Notes: a model not told the origin generated them from the sequence alone. DNA of 64,000 nt from an uncultured Hellea sp. (GCA_905477785.1 CAJQGR010000007.1:18052-82051); one strand, 5' to 3'; positions 1 to 10,773 are shown, counted from the stretch's first letter. A program made the numbers and translations.

Positions 1-425
1 CTCACTGCTGCCACCATAGGTATGGTGGCTTGCCCGCCACATGTTACCATATTTACATTTTTCGAATCTAAATGCTCATCCATATTGACAACTGGAACAC
101 AAAATGGGCCCAATGCTGCTGGAGTTAGATCAATCATTTGTTTTCCGTCTAACGCACAGATCATCGCATGCTTAGCATGGGCATATGCTGATGTTGCATC
201 GAAAACTAACTTAATATTTTTCCATTCACTTAGTTTTTGAGCACCTTCAATTCCATCATGGGTTGTAGAAAAGCCCCTCTTTTTAGCAATTGCAAGTCCC
301 TCAGAGTTTTTGTCTATACCAACAACACAAGCAACTTCTAAAATACTTGAGCTCTCATCAATCTTAATCATTAAATCAGTACCAATATTACCTGAACCAA
401 TTATAGCAACTTTTATCTTATTCAT
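1..425 (-). CDS. acetaldehyde dehydrogenase (acylating), MhpF/HsaG-like; C-terminus cut by window edge
   Basis: Reverse-strand reading from ATG at 425 gives [22 protein letters not shown]...[17 protein letters not shown], diagnostic of the family; not in the ORF track because it runs off the edge. Confidence 0.93.
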   Translation of the reverse strand, partial: MNKIKVAIIGSGNIGTDLMIKIDESSSILEVACVVGIDKNSEGLAIAKKRGFSTTHDGIEGAQKLSEWKNIKLVFDATSAYAHAKHAMICALDGKQMIDLTPAALGPFCVPVVNMDEHLDSKNVNMVTCGGQATIPMVAAV

Positions 426-1213
426 TAAATAAACTCTACTTCACACGAACCTAAATTTGGTATCACCATATTCATTTTATCACCCTTAACCACTGGCTCC
501 AGAGGCACCAAAGAACCTGAAAGAATTATTTCGCCAGCTAAAAATGGTATTCCGTACTCTCCGAGCTTATTAGCAAGCCATGCAACAGCATTTTCAGGTG
601 AACCTTGTACAGATGATCCCATTCCACGGCTAATTTCACCACCATTTTTTTTAACAACAACCTCAAGTGAAGCCATGTCGAGATCATTAGGGTTAGCCTT
701 TTTATCTCCCAAAATAAAAACACCACAAGAAGCATTATCCGCAACAGTATCCTGGATTTTTATCTTCCAATCTAAAATACGGCTATCAACAATCTCAAAG
801 CAGGGCTGAACATATTCAGTAGCAGCCAAAACATCTTCCCCAGTAATACCTGGACCTTTTAAATCTGCATTTAACTTAAAAGCGATCTCAGCTTCAGCCC
901 TCGGGGAAATAAGTCTATTAACATTAACTCGTCCATCGCGCACAGCCATCGCATCAGTTAAAAATCCAAAATCAGGCTGAAACACACCTAACATATCCTG
1001 AACTGCTTTTGAAGTTACACCTATTTTTTTACCAATTACCTTCTCATTATTTTTTGAAATCCTTAGGTTTAAGAAAGCTAAAGATATTTTATATGCATCA
1101 TCTATACTTATATCAGGATAAATTTCAGAGATTGAGGGTAAGGCTTCAACGCTCCTTAAAGCACTAAATAGAGATTTAGCAATACTCATATGTTGGACAG
1201 AGGATAACATCAT
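425..1213 (-). CDS. 2-oxopent-4-enoate / 2-hydroxyhexa-2,4-dienoate hydratase (MhpD/HsaE-like)
   Basis: [12 protein letters not shown] and [16 protein letters not shown] motifs; operon context with acetaldehyde dehydrogenase; stop overlaps the next start. Confidence 0.88.
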   Translation of the reverse strand: MMLSSVQHMSIAKSLFSALRSVEALPSISEIYPDISIDDAYKISLAFLNLRISKNNEKVIGKKIGVTSKAVQDMLGVFQPDFGFLTDAMAVRDGRVNVNRLISPRAEAEIAFKLNADLKGPGITGEDVLAATEYVQPCFEIVDSRILDWKIKIQDTVADNASCGVFILGDKKANPNDLDMASLEVVVKKNGGEISRGMGSSVQGSPENAVAWLANKLGEYGIPFLAGEIILSGSLVPLEPVVKGDKMNMVIPNLGSCEVEFI

Positions 1214-2043
1214 CCAAACTTCAAAAAGTCAATTGAAGCCGAATTAAACATTCGTGAATGCTCAATCATAACCCAATGACCACAAGCATTTATTTCTATA
1301 AATCTCGATTTTTGGTTTGCCTTTAGACACTTTTCTTTTCCTTGTGATGGCATAAATTCATCATTTGCCCCCCAAAAAGTAAGTATTGGGCAATTCAATT
1401 CATTCATCCGCGGGCCAAGTTCAGGTGTACGCATTGTACTCAGTACTTCTTTAGGCTGGTCTTTAGCTATTACCCAGCGCATATCTATCAATTCCTGGGT
1501 AACATGCTTAGCGTCATAAGTGAAAAGCCTCATGACATCACCTTGAGTTTTTTTACTTATCCCAGCATTGTTTACTTCCATCATTTTCTTAATCCCAGGC
1601 ATGGACCAATATGCTGATTGTTCCTCCAAGCAACCTGGGCCCATTAATATCAATTTAGACACAAACTCAGGGTTATCCAATGAAATTTGGATGGCCACAC
1701 CACCGCCTAGTGAATTTCCTATAAAACTGCAGCTTTCAACTTTGAGCTCTTTGAGGGCTTGCATCAAGGTACTACAAAAAAAATCGAGAGTATAATCCCC
1801 CATATCCGTTGGTTTATCAGAGTAACCAAAGCCAACTAAATCAGGCATTATTACTCTATAGCCAGCCTCTACAAATGCATCTTTATTTAAGTAAAAATTT
1901 GCCCAGGCACTATTCCCTGGCCCTGAGCCATGTAAGAATACTACTGGGTGCCCATTTTTATCTCCAAACTCCAGATAATGCATGCGAATTTGTCCAGCAT
2001 CAACATACTGACCTTCAGGGGGTCCATTTTCACTTATACTCAT
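1210..2043 (-). CDS. meta-cleavage product alpha/beta hydrolase (HsaD/MhpC/BphD-like)
   Basis: HGSGPGNSAWANF, GNSLGGGVA nucleophile elbow, GHWVMIEH. Confidence 0.88.
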   Translation of the reverse strand: MSISENGPPEGQYVDAGQIRMHYLEFGDKNGHPVVFLHGSGPGNSAWANFYLNKDAFVEAGYRVIMPDLVGFGYSDKPTDMGDYTLDFFCSTLMQALKELKVESCSFIGNSLGGGVAIQISLDNPEFVSKLILMGPGCLEEQSAYWSMPGIKKMMEVNNAGISKKTQGDVMRLFTYDAKHVTQELIDMRWVIAKDQPKEVLSTMRTPELGPRMNELNCPILTFWGANDEFMPSQGKEKCLKANQKSRFIEINACGHWVMIEHSRMFNSASIDFLKFG

Positions 2044-3218
2044 TAAACAAAAACATCAGTACTATTTGCACCAAGGTGAACAGCCCCTAAGTTTCTTGCA
2101 TAGCTAATAGGGTTATTAGCCACATGAGCTCGAGCAATGTGAATATCATGCCATATATCTTGAATTGGGGAATTCTTGTACACACTCCTACCACCTGCAA
2201 CATCAAATAGCATATCCACTGCTTTCATCATTCGCTCTATAACAAGACTAGCTTGGTAGCGATATTTTACTCTATCTTTCATAGGTATCTCTTTACCAGA
2301 TTTAACTAAATTCATCATTTCATCAAAATTTCTATACAAAATAGCTTCAGTTTCATCTATAAGATTTGAAGCCTCTGCTACCCTTCTGGTAACATCGGGG
2401 TCGCTAGCTAAACGAGTAACATCGGTGGAACTATCTTGGGCATTATCGATAAATAGTTGCAATGCATTCTTTGCTGCCCCTATTGCGGGGGTGCAAACTA
2501 CTCTCACGAACATTTGAGCCCACGGAATCGCATACATTTGATTGTCCTGATAATGCTTGCAATTAAATCCGTCCATTTGATGGTGAGTTCTGTACTCTGG
2601 AATAAAAACTGGCTTATCGATGATAATATCATTGGAACCGGTTGCCTGCAATCCCATAGCAAACCATGTATCTTTAATTTCATAATCAGGCTTTTTCACA
2701 AGAAATGTTCTGTAATGGATGTTTTCTTGGCCTTGATCAAAAATCAGGCCTCCTAACAAAACCCAATCGCAATGACCAGAACCAGAACTCCAGCCCCACT
2801 GACCCGACAACAGAAAACCACCATCAGTAGTTTCAACTTTAGCGCCTGCTGGATTGTAGGAAGAACTTATAAGAGTATCTGGACCTGTTGAATAAACATC
2901 TTCAGCTGCTTTTGGGTCCATTAATGATAATTGATATGCATGAACTGCTATAATGCCGCAAGCCCAAGCAGTTCCCATATCTCTTTCAGCTATATCAACT
3001 GAAGCCTTAAAAAACTCCTGCGGAGGGCGCTCTAATCCGCCATATTGCTTCGGTAGAAACGAACGGAAATAACCCGTTTTAGCTAAAGCACTAATTACTT
3101 TAGTCGGTATTTCTCTTTTATCCCTACCTTCAGCCGCGCAATCGGTAATAATGTCTAATGCATCGCTCACATCTAGATACTGATCAACTTCAACTGACTT
3201 CAAAGCTGCTTGTCCCAT
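2043..3218 (-). CDS. acyl-CoA dehydrogenase-fold flavin-dependent monooxygenase (HsaA / HPAH C2-like)
   Basis: 391 aa; SGQWGWSSGSGHCDWVLLGG and DIWHDIHIARAHVANN typical of group D aromatic hydroxylases. Confidence 0.85.
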   Translation of the reverse strand: MGQAALKSVEVDQYLDVSDALDIITDCAAEGRDKREIPTKVISALAKTGYFRSFLPKQYGGLERPPQEFFKASVDIAERDMGTAWACGIIAVHAYQLSLMDPKAAEDVYSTGPDTLISSSYNPAGAKVETTDGGFLLSGQWGWSSGSGHCDWVLLGGLIFDQGQENIHYRTFLVKKPDYEIKDTWFAMGLQATGSNDIIIDKPVFIPEYRTHHQMDGFNCKHYQDNQMYAIPWAQMFVRVVCTPAIGAAKNALQLFIDNAQDSSTDVTRLASDPDVTRRVAEASNLIDETEAILYRNFDEMMNLVKSGKEIPMKDRVKYRYQASLVIERMMKAVDMLFDVAGGRSVYKNSPIQDIWHDIHIARAHVANNPISYARNLGAVHLGANSTDVFV

Positions 3219-3257
3219 AATATACTCCTGATAGCTTAGTCGTTAGCTTATCACAGA

Positions 3258-3289
3258 ATGCGCATTTTTCAATGATAATAAATACGCAA
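3258..3289. promoter_or_regulatory. putative operator, ATGCGCA-N18-TACGCAA
   Basis: Inverted repeat with 18-nt spacer upstream of the HsaA-like operon; same architecture as other sites in the window. Confidence 0.7.
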
Positions 3290-3343
3290 AATGGAGTTTT
3301 TATACAATATTTATCCTACTTTGCGTAACAAAGTGTCACATAA

Positions 3344-4858
3344 TTACGTTTTTAGTAAATACTTCATTACTTTGCCCGATGCATTTCTTGGTAAATCTTC
3401 ATGAAAGCTTATACTTCTAGGTACTTTATAGTTAGCCATGTTTTCACGGCACCATAAAATTAATTCAGCCTCACTAATTGGCTTTCTTGTAACTACGTGC
3501 GCATGAGTAACTTCTCCAAGCCTATCATTGCGCACACCAACAATAGCTACTTCAGCAATATCTTTGTGTTTTTGAAGAGCTTTTTCAACCTCAGCCGGAT
3601 AAACATTGAAACCCCCAACTATAACCATATCTTTTTTTCGATCCGTAATCCGTAAATACCCATTCTTATCTAAAGTTCCAATATCACCCGTTTTCAACCA
3701 GCCATCTTCATCTATAACCTCAGCAGTGGCCTTTGGCATATCAAAGTAACCCTTCATGACATTAAAGCCCCTCACCAAGATTTCACCAGAATTTTCACAC
3801 TCCACCATACCGCCTTCATTATTAACTAATTTAACTTCAGTTCCCGGTAATGGTCGACCACATGTTGTTGCTATAGTTTCAAAATCATCACCTTTTCTGC
3901 ATAAAGATACCACTCCCGTGGACTCTGTTAAGCCATAAGCAGAGAAAACATCATTAATGCCTAATTTATGATGCATATTTCCAATGAGGTCTACTGGTAT
4001 AGTCGTTGCCCCTGTTGTAGCAACTCTCAGACTAGAAATATCATATTTTGATAAATCTGTGTAATCCAGAAGGCTCTGAAATATTGTAGGCGCCCCCGGC
4101 ATTACAGTAATCTTTGATTTTTGAATAATTCTAAGGACCTCTTCAACCTTGAATATAGCTAAAGGAAAAATCGCAGCACCCTTAATTAAGCAAGATAACC
4201 ACCCAGCTTTATAACCAAAACTATGAAAAAAAGGATTTATGATTAAATATTTATCACTATTATTAAGACCAATAGCATCAGTAAAACTTTCAAACACTTT
4301 TATGTTTTGTGCGTGAGTTGTCATCGCTCCCTTAGGCGATCCCGTAGTTCCAGACGTGAAAATAATATCAGATATATCGTTTTCCGTAACATCTACATTT
4401 TCCAGAGGCTTTATGTTACTTTTTAAAAAAGCATTAAACTTTTCATGTCCTCTTCTATCGCGAATTATTACTACATGCTCTAAAAAAGGTAAATTATCTT
4501 TATTAATTAGATTAGGGTAATTATGACCCAAAAAATCCTCAACAGTTAATAAAATTTTACACTTTGATCGTTTCAATATTTCCTCAGCTTCAGCACCTTT
4601 ATACCGAGTATTAAGAGTTACTAGTACTGCGCCCAAAGCTTGGCCAGCAAGAGCGCTAATAATCCATTCTGCACAATTTGGAGCCCATATAGCAAAGTTA
4701 TCTCCTCGAGAAAGTCCCATTTCACGCAAAACAGCTGCAGCCTTTTTAACTTTTTCTGCAAGCTCACCATAAGAAAGTTTCCAGCCCAAATCTTCTATTG
4801 CTAATGCATTTGGTTGTTTGATAGCTTGTGTAAATAAAACACCAGGTATAGTACTCAT
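3344..4858 (-). CDS. AMP-dependent acyl-CoA ligase
   Basis: FTSGTTGSPKGAM, AYGLTEST, GWLKTGD, GGFNVYPAEVE, ASGKVMK. Confidence 0.92.
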   Translation of the reverse strand: MSTIPGVLFTQAIKQPNALAIEDLGWKLSYGELAEKVKKAAAVLREMGLSRGDNFAIWAPNCAEWIISALAGQALGAVLVTLNTRYKGAEAEEILKRSKCKILLTVEDFLGHNYPNLINKDNLPFLEHVVIIRDRRGHEKFNAFLKSNIKPLENVDVTENDISDIIFTSGTTGSPKGAMTTHAQNIKVFESFTDAIGLNNSDKYLIINPFFHSFGYKAGWLSCLIKGAAIFPLAIFKVEEVLRIIQKSKITVMPGAPTIFQSLLDYTDLSKYDISSLRVATTGATTIPVDLIGNMHHKLGINDVFSAYGLTESTGVVSLCRKGDDFETIATTCGRPLPGTEVKLVNNEGGMVECENSGEILVRGFNVMKGYFDMPKATAEVIDEDGWLKTGDIGTLDKNGYLRITDRKKDMVIVGGFNVYPAEVEKALQKHKDIAEVAIVGVRNDRLGEVTHAHVVTRKPISEAELILWCRENMANYKVPRSISFHEDLPRNASGKVMKYLLKT

Positions 4859-4909
4859 ATAATACTCTTTCTACGCAATTACAGAGTTTTACTATACAAA
4901 CCGATGATT

Positions 4910-4941
4910 TTGCGCAACATAAGACACAAAATATTACGCAG
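4910..4941. promoter_or_regulatory. putative operator, TTGCGCA-N18-TACGCAG
   Basis: Inverted repeat with 18-nt spacer in the divergent promoter 4859-4948. Confidence 0.65.
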
Positions 4942-4948
4942 GTATAAG

Positions 4949-5704
4949 ATGAACTTCAAAAATAAAACTATAATTATTACAGGTGGCTCTAGAGGTATAG
5001 GTAGAGGAATTTCCCAAAATTTCCACGAGCTAGGGGCAAATGTTATAATTTGCGGAAGAAAGGCTCCGGAACAAATAGCTAAAAATATTTATTTTATAGA
5101 ACTTGATATAAGGAATATTGATGCCGCAAAGAAACTGATAGATTTCGCCATTGAAAAAACTGGTCGAATAGATTGTCTTATTAATAACGCTGGAGGGGGG
5201 CCTCCAATTGAAAGTAGCAAAGCAAGCCCCAAATTAACAGAAAAAGTAGTTTCGTTAAACTTGCTTGCTCCAATAAATATCTCTCAAGCCGCATACGAGC
5301 AATTAAAAAAAAATAATGGTTCAATTGTTAATATCTCATCTGTTTCAGCAACAAGAAGCTCCCCTGGCTCTGTTGCTTATGGTGCATCCAAAGCAGGTCT
5401 CATAAATGTTACAACATCTTTAGCAATGGAATGGGCTCCCTTTATTCGAGTAAATGCAATAATAGCTGGGTTAATAAAAACAAAGGCTAGTTCCGATCAT
5501 TATGGAGGTAAGATAGGAATGAAATATCTTGCAGACAATCTTCCAATGAAAAGGATGGGCACTCCAGATGATATTGCAAAAGCTTGTGTTTTTCTTGCTG
5601 ACCCTGATAATAGCTATATTTCAGGTGCATGCCTCGAAGTTTTTGGTGGGGGTGAACCGCCTAGTTTTTTAAAAATAGCCGAAGAAGCTAATAATTTAGT
5701 ATGA
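4949..5704 (+). CDS. SDR family oxidoreductase
   Basis: TGGSRGIGRG, NNAGGG, YGASK; start moved from 4904 to Met at 4949 because an operator lies in between. Confidence 0.9.
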   Translation: MNFKNKTIIITGGSRGIGRGISQNFHELGANVIICGRKAPEQIAKNIYFIELDIRNIDAAKKLIDFAIEKTGRIDCLINNAGGGPPIESSKASPKLTEKVVSLNLLAPINISQAAYEQLKKNNGSIVNISSVSATRSSPGSVAYGASKAGLINVTTSLAMEWAPFIRVNAIIAGLIKTKASSDHYGGKIGMKYLADNLPMKRMGTPDDIAKACVFLADPDNSYISGACLEVFGGGEPPSFLKIAEEANNLV

Positions 5705-6183
5705 AGCTAACTGATCGAATTTCACACATCGAAGCAGAACTTTCCATTCGGAACCTGATTGCGAAATACGGTCTAGCTGTTGATTGCGGTGATATAGAAA
5801 CAGCAATAAATTGTCATACAAAAAATGCTACTTACAGAATAGCAAACCCGAATGCTGGTCGGGGAGTAAAAACTCAAGACTTAGAGCTTCGTGGCCATTC
5901 AGAAATTGCTGAAATGTTAAACTCAGAAACACATCAGTCCTTGCTACCAAGCTGTGCCCATACTGTTGGCCCACTAATTGTAAAAATAAAAGGTAGTGCA
6001 GCTGTTACACTTGGTTACTCGCGCGTCTATCATGATAATGAATTAATGAGACTTGCCGTTAACAAATGGATTGTAAAAATAGTTGACGGTCAATGGAAAA
6101 TTGACAGTAGAGAAAGTCGCGTTGTTGGCGATGAAAAAGCTCAGTTACTATTAAAAAAGGGTTTGTATGATTCAAAACTTTAA
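5701..6183 (+). CDS. SnoaL/NTF2-like family protein
   Basis: ELSIRNLIAKYGLAVDCGDIETAINCHTKNATYRI pattern; about 160 aa. Confidence 0.75.
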   Translation: MKLTDRISHIEAELSIRNLIAKYGLAVDCGDIETAINCHTKNATYRIANPNAGRGVKTQDLELRGHSEIAEMLNSETHQSLLPSCAHTVGPLIVKIKGSAAVTLGYSRVYHDNELMRLAVNKWIVKIVDGQWKIDSRESRVVGDEKAQLLLKKGLYDSKL

Positions 6184-7375
6184 AGGCTGGCACGTACTAG
6201 GAGCAAGCTTCACTACTGCAATGTTGATGGCTGGAGCAACCTTTTATTCTTTCCAACACTTTGTTACTCCAATCGAGTTAGAATTCGACCTATCTAGAGA
6301 TCAAGTTAATCTTGGAATGATAGCATTTTTATTAAGTTCAGCCGTGTGGGCAGCAATTGTTGGGAGGTCAATAACAAGGATAAATCCTAAATTATTAGCA
6401 TTGCTTGGAATAGCATCATTTGCAATCGGCTTCTTGAGTTTATCAATTTCACAAAGTCCAAAACAAATGATATTGATTATATTATTTCCAATAGGATTTG
6501 GGTTTACGGCCTGCGGCCCATTTATTTCTAATACATTGACTACAAATTGGTTTTATGAGAAACGTGGACGCGCACTAGGTATAGCAGCTGTTGCAACTTC
6601 GGCCGGTGGGTTTCTTATACAGCCTATATTTAGCTATTTAATCTATAGTTTCGGCTGGAGATTAGCTTTGATCTATATGGGTCTAAGCATAACATTAATT
6701 TCAACTATTTTGATTATACGTTATTTTATATCTACCCCTGAGATAATTGGACAATTTCCTGACGGCGTAAATCAAGTGATTGAGCAAAAAGTTGTGGCAA
6801 AAGAGCCATCAATGATACTCAAAAATAGAGATTTTTGGATAATTTCACTTGCTTGCGGCTTACTTTTAGCTAGTGATCAAGCATTACTTGTCTCTCTCAA
6901 ACCATTTGGTGAAAGCTTAGGTTTTAATAACACTCAAGCCACTCTGATACCGACTGTGGTTGCAGGTTCTGCAATAGCAGGAAAGCTTTTGATAGGATGG
7001 TTAATTGAGCGCTTTGATAAACGTTTAATTTTTGCTCTAGTTTGCCTTTCAAATATTTCTTTTCTAATTGCAGCAATATTTGTTACAAATTTTTCTACTC
7101 TTATTACAGTTTCGGCAATCGTGGGCATGGCTATAGGTGGCATATATCCAGTTTGGACTGGCATTACTGCTGATACTTTTGGAAGAGTTTATTTCGCGCC
7201 TGCTATAGGTATGATGAATATTTTTACTGTTTTGCTTGCAGTGATAGCTGTTGGTTTTGTTGGAAATTCTTTTTCTAAAAATCAAAACTATGATGAAGCT
7301 TTTACAATATTAATCCCTATAGCTATTCTTGCAGCAGTAGTTATGTCTTTCGTAAGAATTAATAAAGGAAAATAA
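6167..7375 (+). CDS. MFS transporter (monocarboxylate-porter-like)
   Basis: About 12 hydrophobic helices; YEKRGRALGIAAVATSAGG. Confidence 0.85.
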   Translation: MIQNFKGWHVLGASFTTAMLMAGATFYSFQHFVTPIELEFDLSRDQVNLGMIAFLLSSAVWAAIVGRSITRINPKLLALLGIASFAIGFLSLSISQSPKQMILIILFPIGFGFTACGPFISNTLTTNWFYEKRGRALGIAAVATSAGGFLIQPIFSYLIYSFGWRLALIYMGLSITLISTILIIRYFISTPEIIGQFPDGVNQVIEQKVVAKEPSMILKNRDFWIISLACGLLLASDQALLVSLKPFGESLGFNNTQATLIPTVVAGSAIAGKLLIGWLIERFDKRLIFALVCLSNISFLIAAIFVTNFSTLITVSAIVGMAIGGIYPVWTGITADTFGRVYFAPAIGMMNIFTVLLAVIAVGFVGNSFSKNQNYDEAFTILIPIAILAAVVMSFVRINKGK

Positions 7376-8202
7376 TGCAAAATAATATACTCACGGAATA
7401 TTCAGATAAAATTCTCACAATAACACTTAACCGTCCCCAAAAGTTAAATGCATTATCGCCCAATTTGCTTGCTGAACTAAAAGCTGAATTAGACAACGCT
7501 TCTTTAAATGATGAAGTCTCAGTTGTCATAATAAAATCCTCTGGAAGAGCTTTTTGTGTCGGCTATGACCTCAATGAAGAAAACTGGGTTACTTCACAAT
7601 ATCCAGCAAATTATCCTGATGGAATAGATCTTGAACTTGATAAAAAAGATATAATGGCACTGCTTGATTATTGGATAGAAATTTGGAAATTTCCAAAGCC
7701 AATAATTTGTCAAGTTCAAGGTGCATGTCTGTCAGGAGCTGGAGAATTGTTGGCAGTGTCTGATATTGTAATAGCCAGTAAAACAGCGACTTTTGGACAT
7801 CCAGCAGGTCGTGACCTTGGAATTCCTCCGACTGTTTTCTTATGGCCGTTAACAATAGGTATGCGGAAGACCAAAGAAATGTTATATACCGCAAAAAGTA
7901 TTGATGCGAATGAAGCTAAAAATCTTGGCCTCATAAATCAAGCCGTTAGCCCAGAAAATTTGGAAAGCACAACTAGAAATCTTGCTCTAGATATTGCAAA
8001 AACACCTGTTAATCATTTGGTAATTCTAAAAAAAGCAACTAATAATTTTTATGATAATATGAATTTAGAAAAGTCAGTGCGTCAGGCATCAGACCTAGAT
8101 GCAGAATTTCACCAAAGCCCTACATTTTTATCATTTTTTAAACTAGTTAGAAATAAAGGGATGAAAGCTGCCCTAAAAGAAAGAGCTAGGCTTTTTAGTT
8201 AA
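7375..8202 (+). CDS. enoyl-CoA hydratase/isomerase family protein
   Basis: LTITLNRPQKLNAL, GRAFCVGYDL, GACLSGAGELLAVSDIVIAS. Confidence 0.9.
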   Translation: MQNNILTEYSDKILTITLNRPQKLNALSPNLLAELKAELDNASLNDEVSVVIIKSSGRAFCVGYDLNEENWVTSQYPANYPDGIDLELDKKDIMALLDYWIEIWKFPKPIICQVQGACLSGAGELLAVSDIVIASKTATFGHPAGRDLGIPPTVFLWPLTIGMRKTKEMLYTAKSIDANEAKNLGLINQAVSPENLESTTRNLALDIAKTPVNHLVILKKATNNFYDNMNLEKSVRQASDLDAEFHQSPTFLSFFKLVRNKGMKAALKERARLFS

Positions 8203-9092
8203 ATTTTTGCCGATAAAATGGAAGTTGCATTGTCCGGCATATCAAAAATAGCTTTATTTCCATCTAAGTAATTATCTACAAGCCATTTTGCAGATAGGAA
8301 CTTTACACTTGAAAAGCCTGATTCCTGTAAAATAGCTTCAAGTTCATGTTCATAGTATTTACTTTTTACTGGCTCACCCATATCAGTCACAACCTTCTGA
8401 AGATAATCAACAGATTTTTCTGCTATACCTCCTTCAAGTACATAGCTTGGGCTTATAAAATCCATTATTAGCTCACTACCTGATGGATGTCGGCCTAATA
8501 CTTTTAATGTAGCCCTGACAGCCTGGTCAGTTAAATACATTTGCACCCCGAGCCATGTAAAAAGAGTAACTTGGTCAGTTCTTATATCACCAACATTAAA
8601 AGCCTGTGATAAAGTTTGTTTCTCGAAATCAAATGCTACAAATTTTAAATTCTCTGGAATTTCAATGTTAGCTGCCTTGAGCTTTTGACGCTTCCAAATT
8701 TGCGTTGAAGGATGATCAACTTCGAAAACCTGGAGACCCTTAGTCAAGTCAAATCTTCTATAAGCTGTGGTATCCAATCCTGCACCCAAAATAACTAATT
8801 GCTTTATATTTTTTTGTTGCGCTAGGAGTAGTTTTTCTTCCACCACTCTACTTCTCATGCAAACAGCACAGTCAATTCTGTGCATAAAAGTATTAGCGGT
8901 TTCTAAATCACTTAAACCTTCAAAAGTCTTTATTAAATTATCAATAAAAAACTTTGCTTCAACAAAAGAGACTCCAGCTAAATCAAGTGCTAAACTATCA
9001 TTAAGAATTTTAGGTTCGGACGCGTTAGCGTTATGATAACCTCTCTGCAAAGCAGTCATAAATGCAGTTCTACTTGGTTTGCCGTCAATCAT
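8199..9092 (-). CDS. class I SAM-dependent methyltransferase (PPM/LCM-type, TIGR00027-like)
   Basis: LVILGAGLDTTAYRR, FEVDHPSTQIWKRQKL, FTWLGVQMYL. Confidence 0.85.
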   Translation of the reverse strand: MIDGKPSRTAFMTALQRGYHNANASEPKILNDSLALDLAGVSFVEAKFFIDNLIKTFEGLSDLETANTFMHRIDCAVCMRSRVVEEKLLLAQQKNIKQLVILGAGLDTTAYRRFDLTKGLQVFEVDHPSTQIWKRQKLKAANIEIPENLKFVAFDFEKQTLSQAFNVGDIRTDQVTLFTWLGVQMYLTDQAVRATLKVLGRHPSGSELIMDFISPSYVLEGGIAEKSVDYLQKVVTDMGEPVKSKYYEHELEAILQESGFSSVKFLSAKWLVDNYLDGNKAIFDMPDNATSILSAKI

Positions 9093-10138
9093 TTGTAATC
9101 AGTGTATCCTTTCGGCCCAGGGGTATAAAGTGTTTTGAAGTCAGGTAAGGATAACTCAATATTATTTTTAAACTTCTCAACAAGGGTGGGGTTAGCAATG
9201 TATGCCCTGCCAAAAGATATAGCATCTGCCTCCTTATTATTTAAAGCACGGTTTCCGCGTTCCAAATTATAACTATCATTAAGAATAACATCACCATGAA
9301 ATTTAGAAGCCAATTTAACATTATCAACTCCAGCTTTCATGCGAATAACATGCAAATAGCCAACTTTTAATTTATTCGCATATACAATAAGCTCTCTAAA
9401 AGTCTCTTCGGGGTTGCAATCTGAAAGATCATTAAAAGGGTTACCAGGACAAATACGCAGCCCAACACGACCTGCACCAATTGTTTTAATTAGGCCCTCT
9501 AAAACTTCAGTAGTAAAACGTAATCTATTTAAAAGACTACCCCCATACATATCTTGACGCAGATTAGTTCCTGTAGAAAGAAACTGTGCAGGTAGATAAC
9601 CACTTGTACAATGCAACTCCACACCATCAAAACCAGCAATGACAGCATTTTCTGCAGATTTAATATAATCTTTTATAGTTCTCTTGATCTCTACTATTGT
9701 CATTTTTTCAGGCATATCTATGGGCACCATACCCGCTACATCAGAATATATTTCACCATTTGCACGTATTGCTGAAGGTGCTAAAGTACGGGCGTTCTTT
9801 GCCTTATTATGGTAACTAGCAACACGTCCACAATGCATAATTTGCATCACAATTTTACCCCCTTTTGAATGCACAGCATCAACAACCGCCTTCCAGCCTA
9901 ATATTTGTTTATCTGTTACAATACCTGGAGTTCTGACATACCCCTTGCCATCAATATTCGGGTAAACACCCTCTGTTATGATTAACCCAGCCCCTGCTCG
10001 TTGACCATAATATAGCGCAGTAATGTCTGAGGGGGAGTCATCTTTATCCGCACGCGAGCGAGTCATAGGTGCCATTACAATTCGATTCTTGCAGAATATA
10101 TCGCCAATTGTGACCTGATCGAATAATGTTGGCATCAT
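9089..10138 (-). CDS. Old Yellow Enzyme family alkene reductase (NADH:flavin oxidoreductase)
   Basis: NRIVMAPMTRSRA, GAGLIITEG, GFDGVELHCTSGYLPAQFLS, YGGSLLNRLRF. Confidence 0.92.
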   Translation of the reverse strand: MMPTLFDQVTIGDIFCKNRIVMAPMTRSRADKDDSPSDITALYYGQRAGAGLIITEGVYPNIDGKGYVRTPGIVTDKQILGWKAVVDAVHSKGGKIVMQIMHCGRVASYHNKAKNARTLAPSAIRANGEIYSDVAGMVPIDMPEKMTIVEIKRTIKDYIKSAENAVIAGFDGVELHCTSGYLPAQFLSTGTNLRQDMYGGSLLNRLRFTTEVLEGLIKTIGAGRVGLRICPGNPFNDLSDCNPEETFRELIVYANKLKVGYLHVIRMKAGVDNVKLASKFHGDVILNDSYNLERGNRALNNKEADAISFGRAYIANPTLVEKFKNNIELSLPDFKTLYTPGPKGYTDYK

Positions 10139-10773
10139 CTTACTCTTATTTTAGGGTCAGGGGAATTTCTACGCATCGCTTTTAAAAACTCTCCGCGTGG
10201 AGCTGGTATCGCAACTTCAGGTAAGTCATTACCACTGGGTGGATTTTTCCAAAATAAATTCCAGGAAGGAAAGAGCTCATGATAAGCTCCTTCATATTCT
10301 TCACGATCTGGCCATCGCATTTTATTTTCACCTACTGGCGGAGCATTCAAATCAGTGGCGTACCAATAACAAGGCAATCTTCGCCTAAAATACCAGGTAT
10401 CATCTATTCTTTGGTAATTATCCCAGTACATCATTTGCATTATAATCCAGTCTGTTCCGCCGTCATCTCTGGGAGTTTCATGCTCATTTTTGGAATAAAC
10501 AATACCATGGGCTGTATCCGGATCATCAAATTCTATAATATGATTACCTATATGATGAGATGTTCCGATAAACTGAAATCGCAAAGTATCATCAAGCCAG
10601 CTTTTTAATGCTTCCCTTCCGGAAGTATTTTTACTTACCCTTATATCTTCAGCAAACAAATTCACATGTGCATCTAAATCCCGCATATCTAGAGATAAGG
10701 AATACTTAGAAACTAGTTGTCGTATAGCCTCAAGAGACTCTAATCTGTCTATTCTTGCTTCAAACTTGTTCAT
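10135..10773 (-). CDS. nuclear transport factor 2 / SnoaL-like family protein
   Basis: RLESLEAIRQLVSKYSLSLDMRDLDAHVNLFAEDI; start set at Met 10773 preceded by GGGAGTAAGA. Confidence 0.75.
   Translation of the reverse strand: MNKFEARIDRLESLEAIRQLVSKYSLSLDMRDLDAHVNLFAEDIRVSKNTSGREALKSWLDDTLRFQFIGTSHHIGNHIIEFDDPDTAHGIVYSKNEHETPRDDGGTDWIIMQMMYWDNYQRIDDTWYFRRRLPCYWYATDLNAPPVGENKMRWPDREEYEGAYHELFPSWNLFWKNPPSGNDLPEVAIPAPRGEFLKAMRRNSPDPKIRVR

Noticed and set aside
3321-3351. TTGCGTA ... TACGTTT in the HsaA-like promoter region as a second operator
   Set aside because: Spacer is 17 nt, not 18, the right half is weak, and it overlaps the 3' end of the ligase gene
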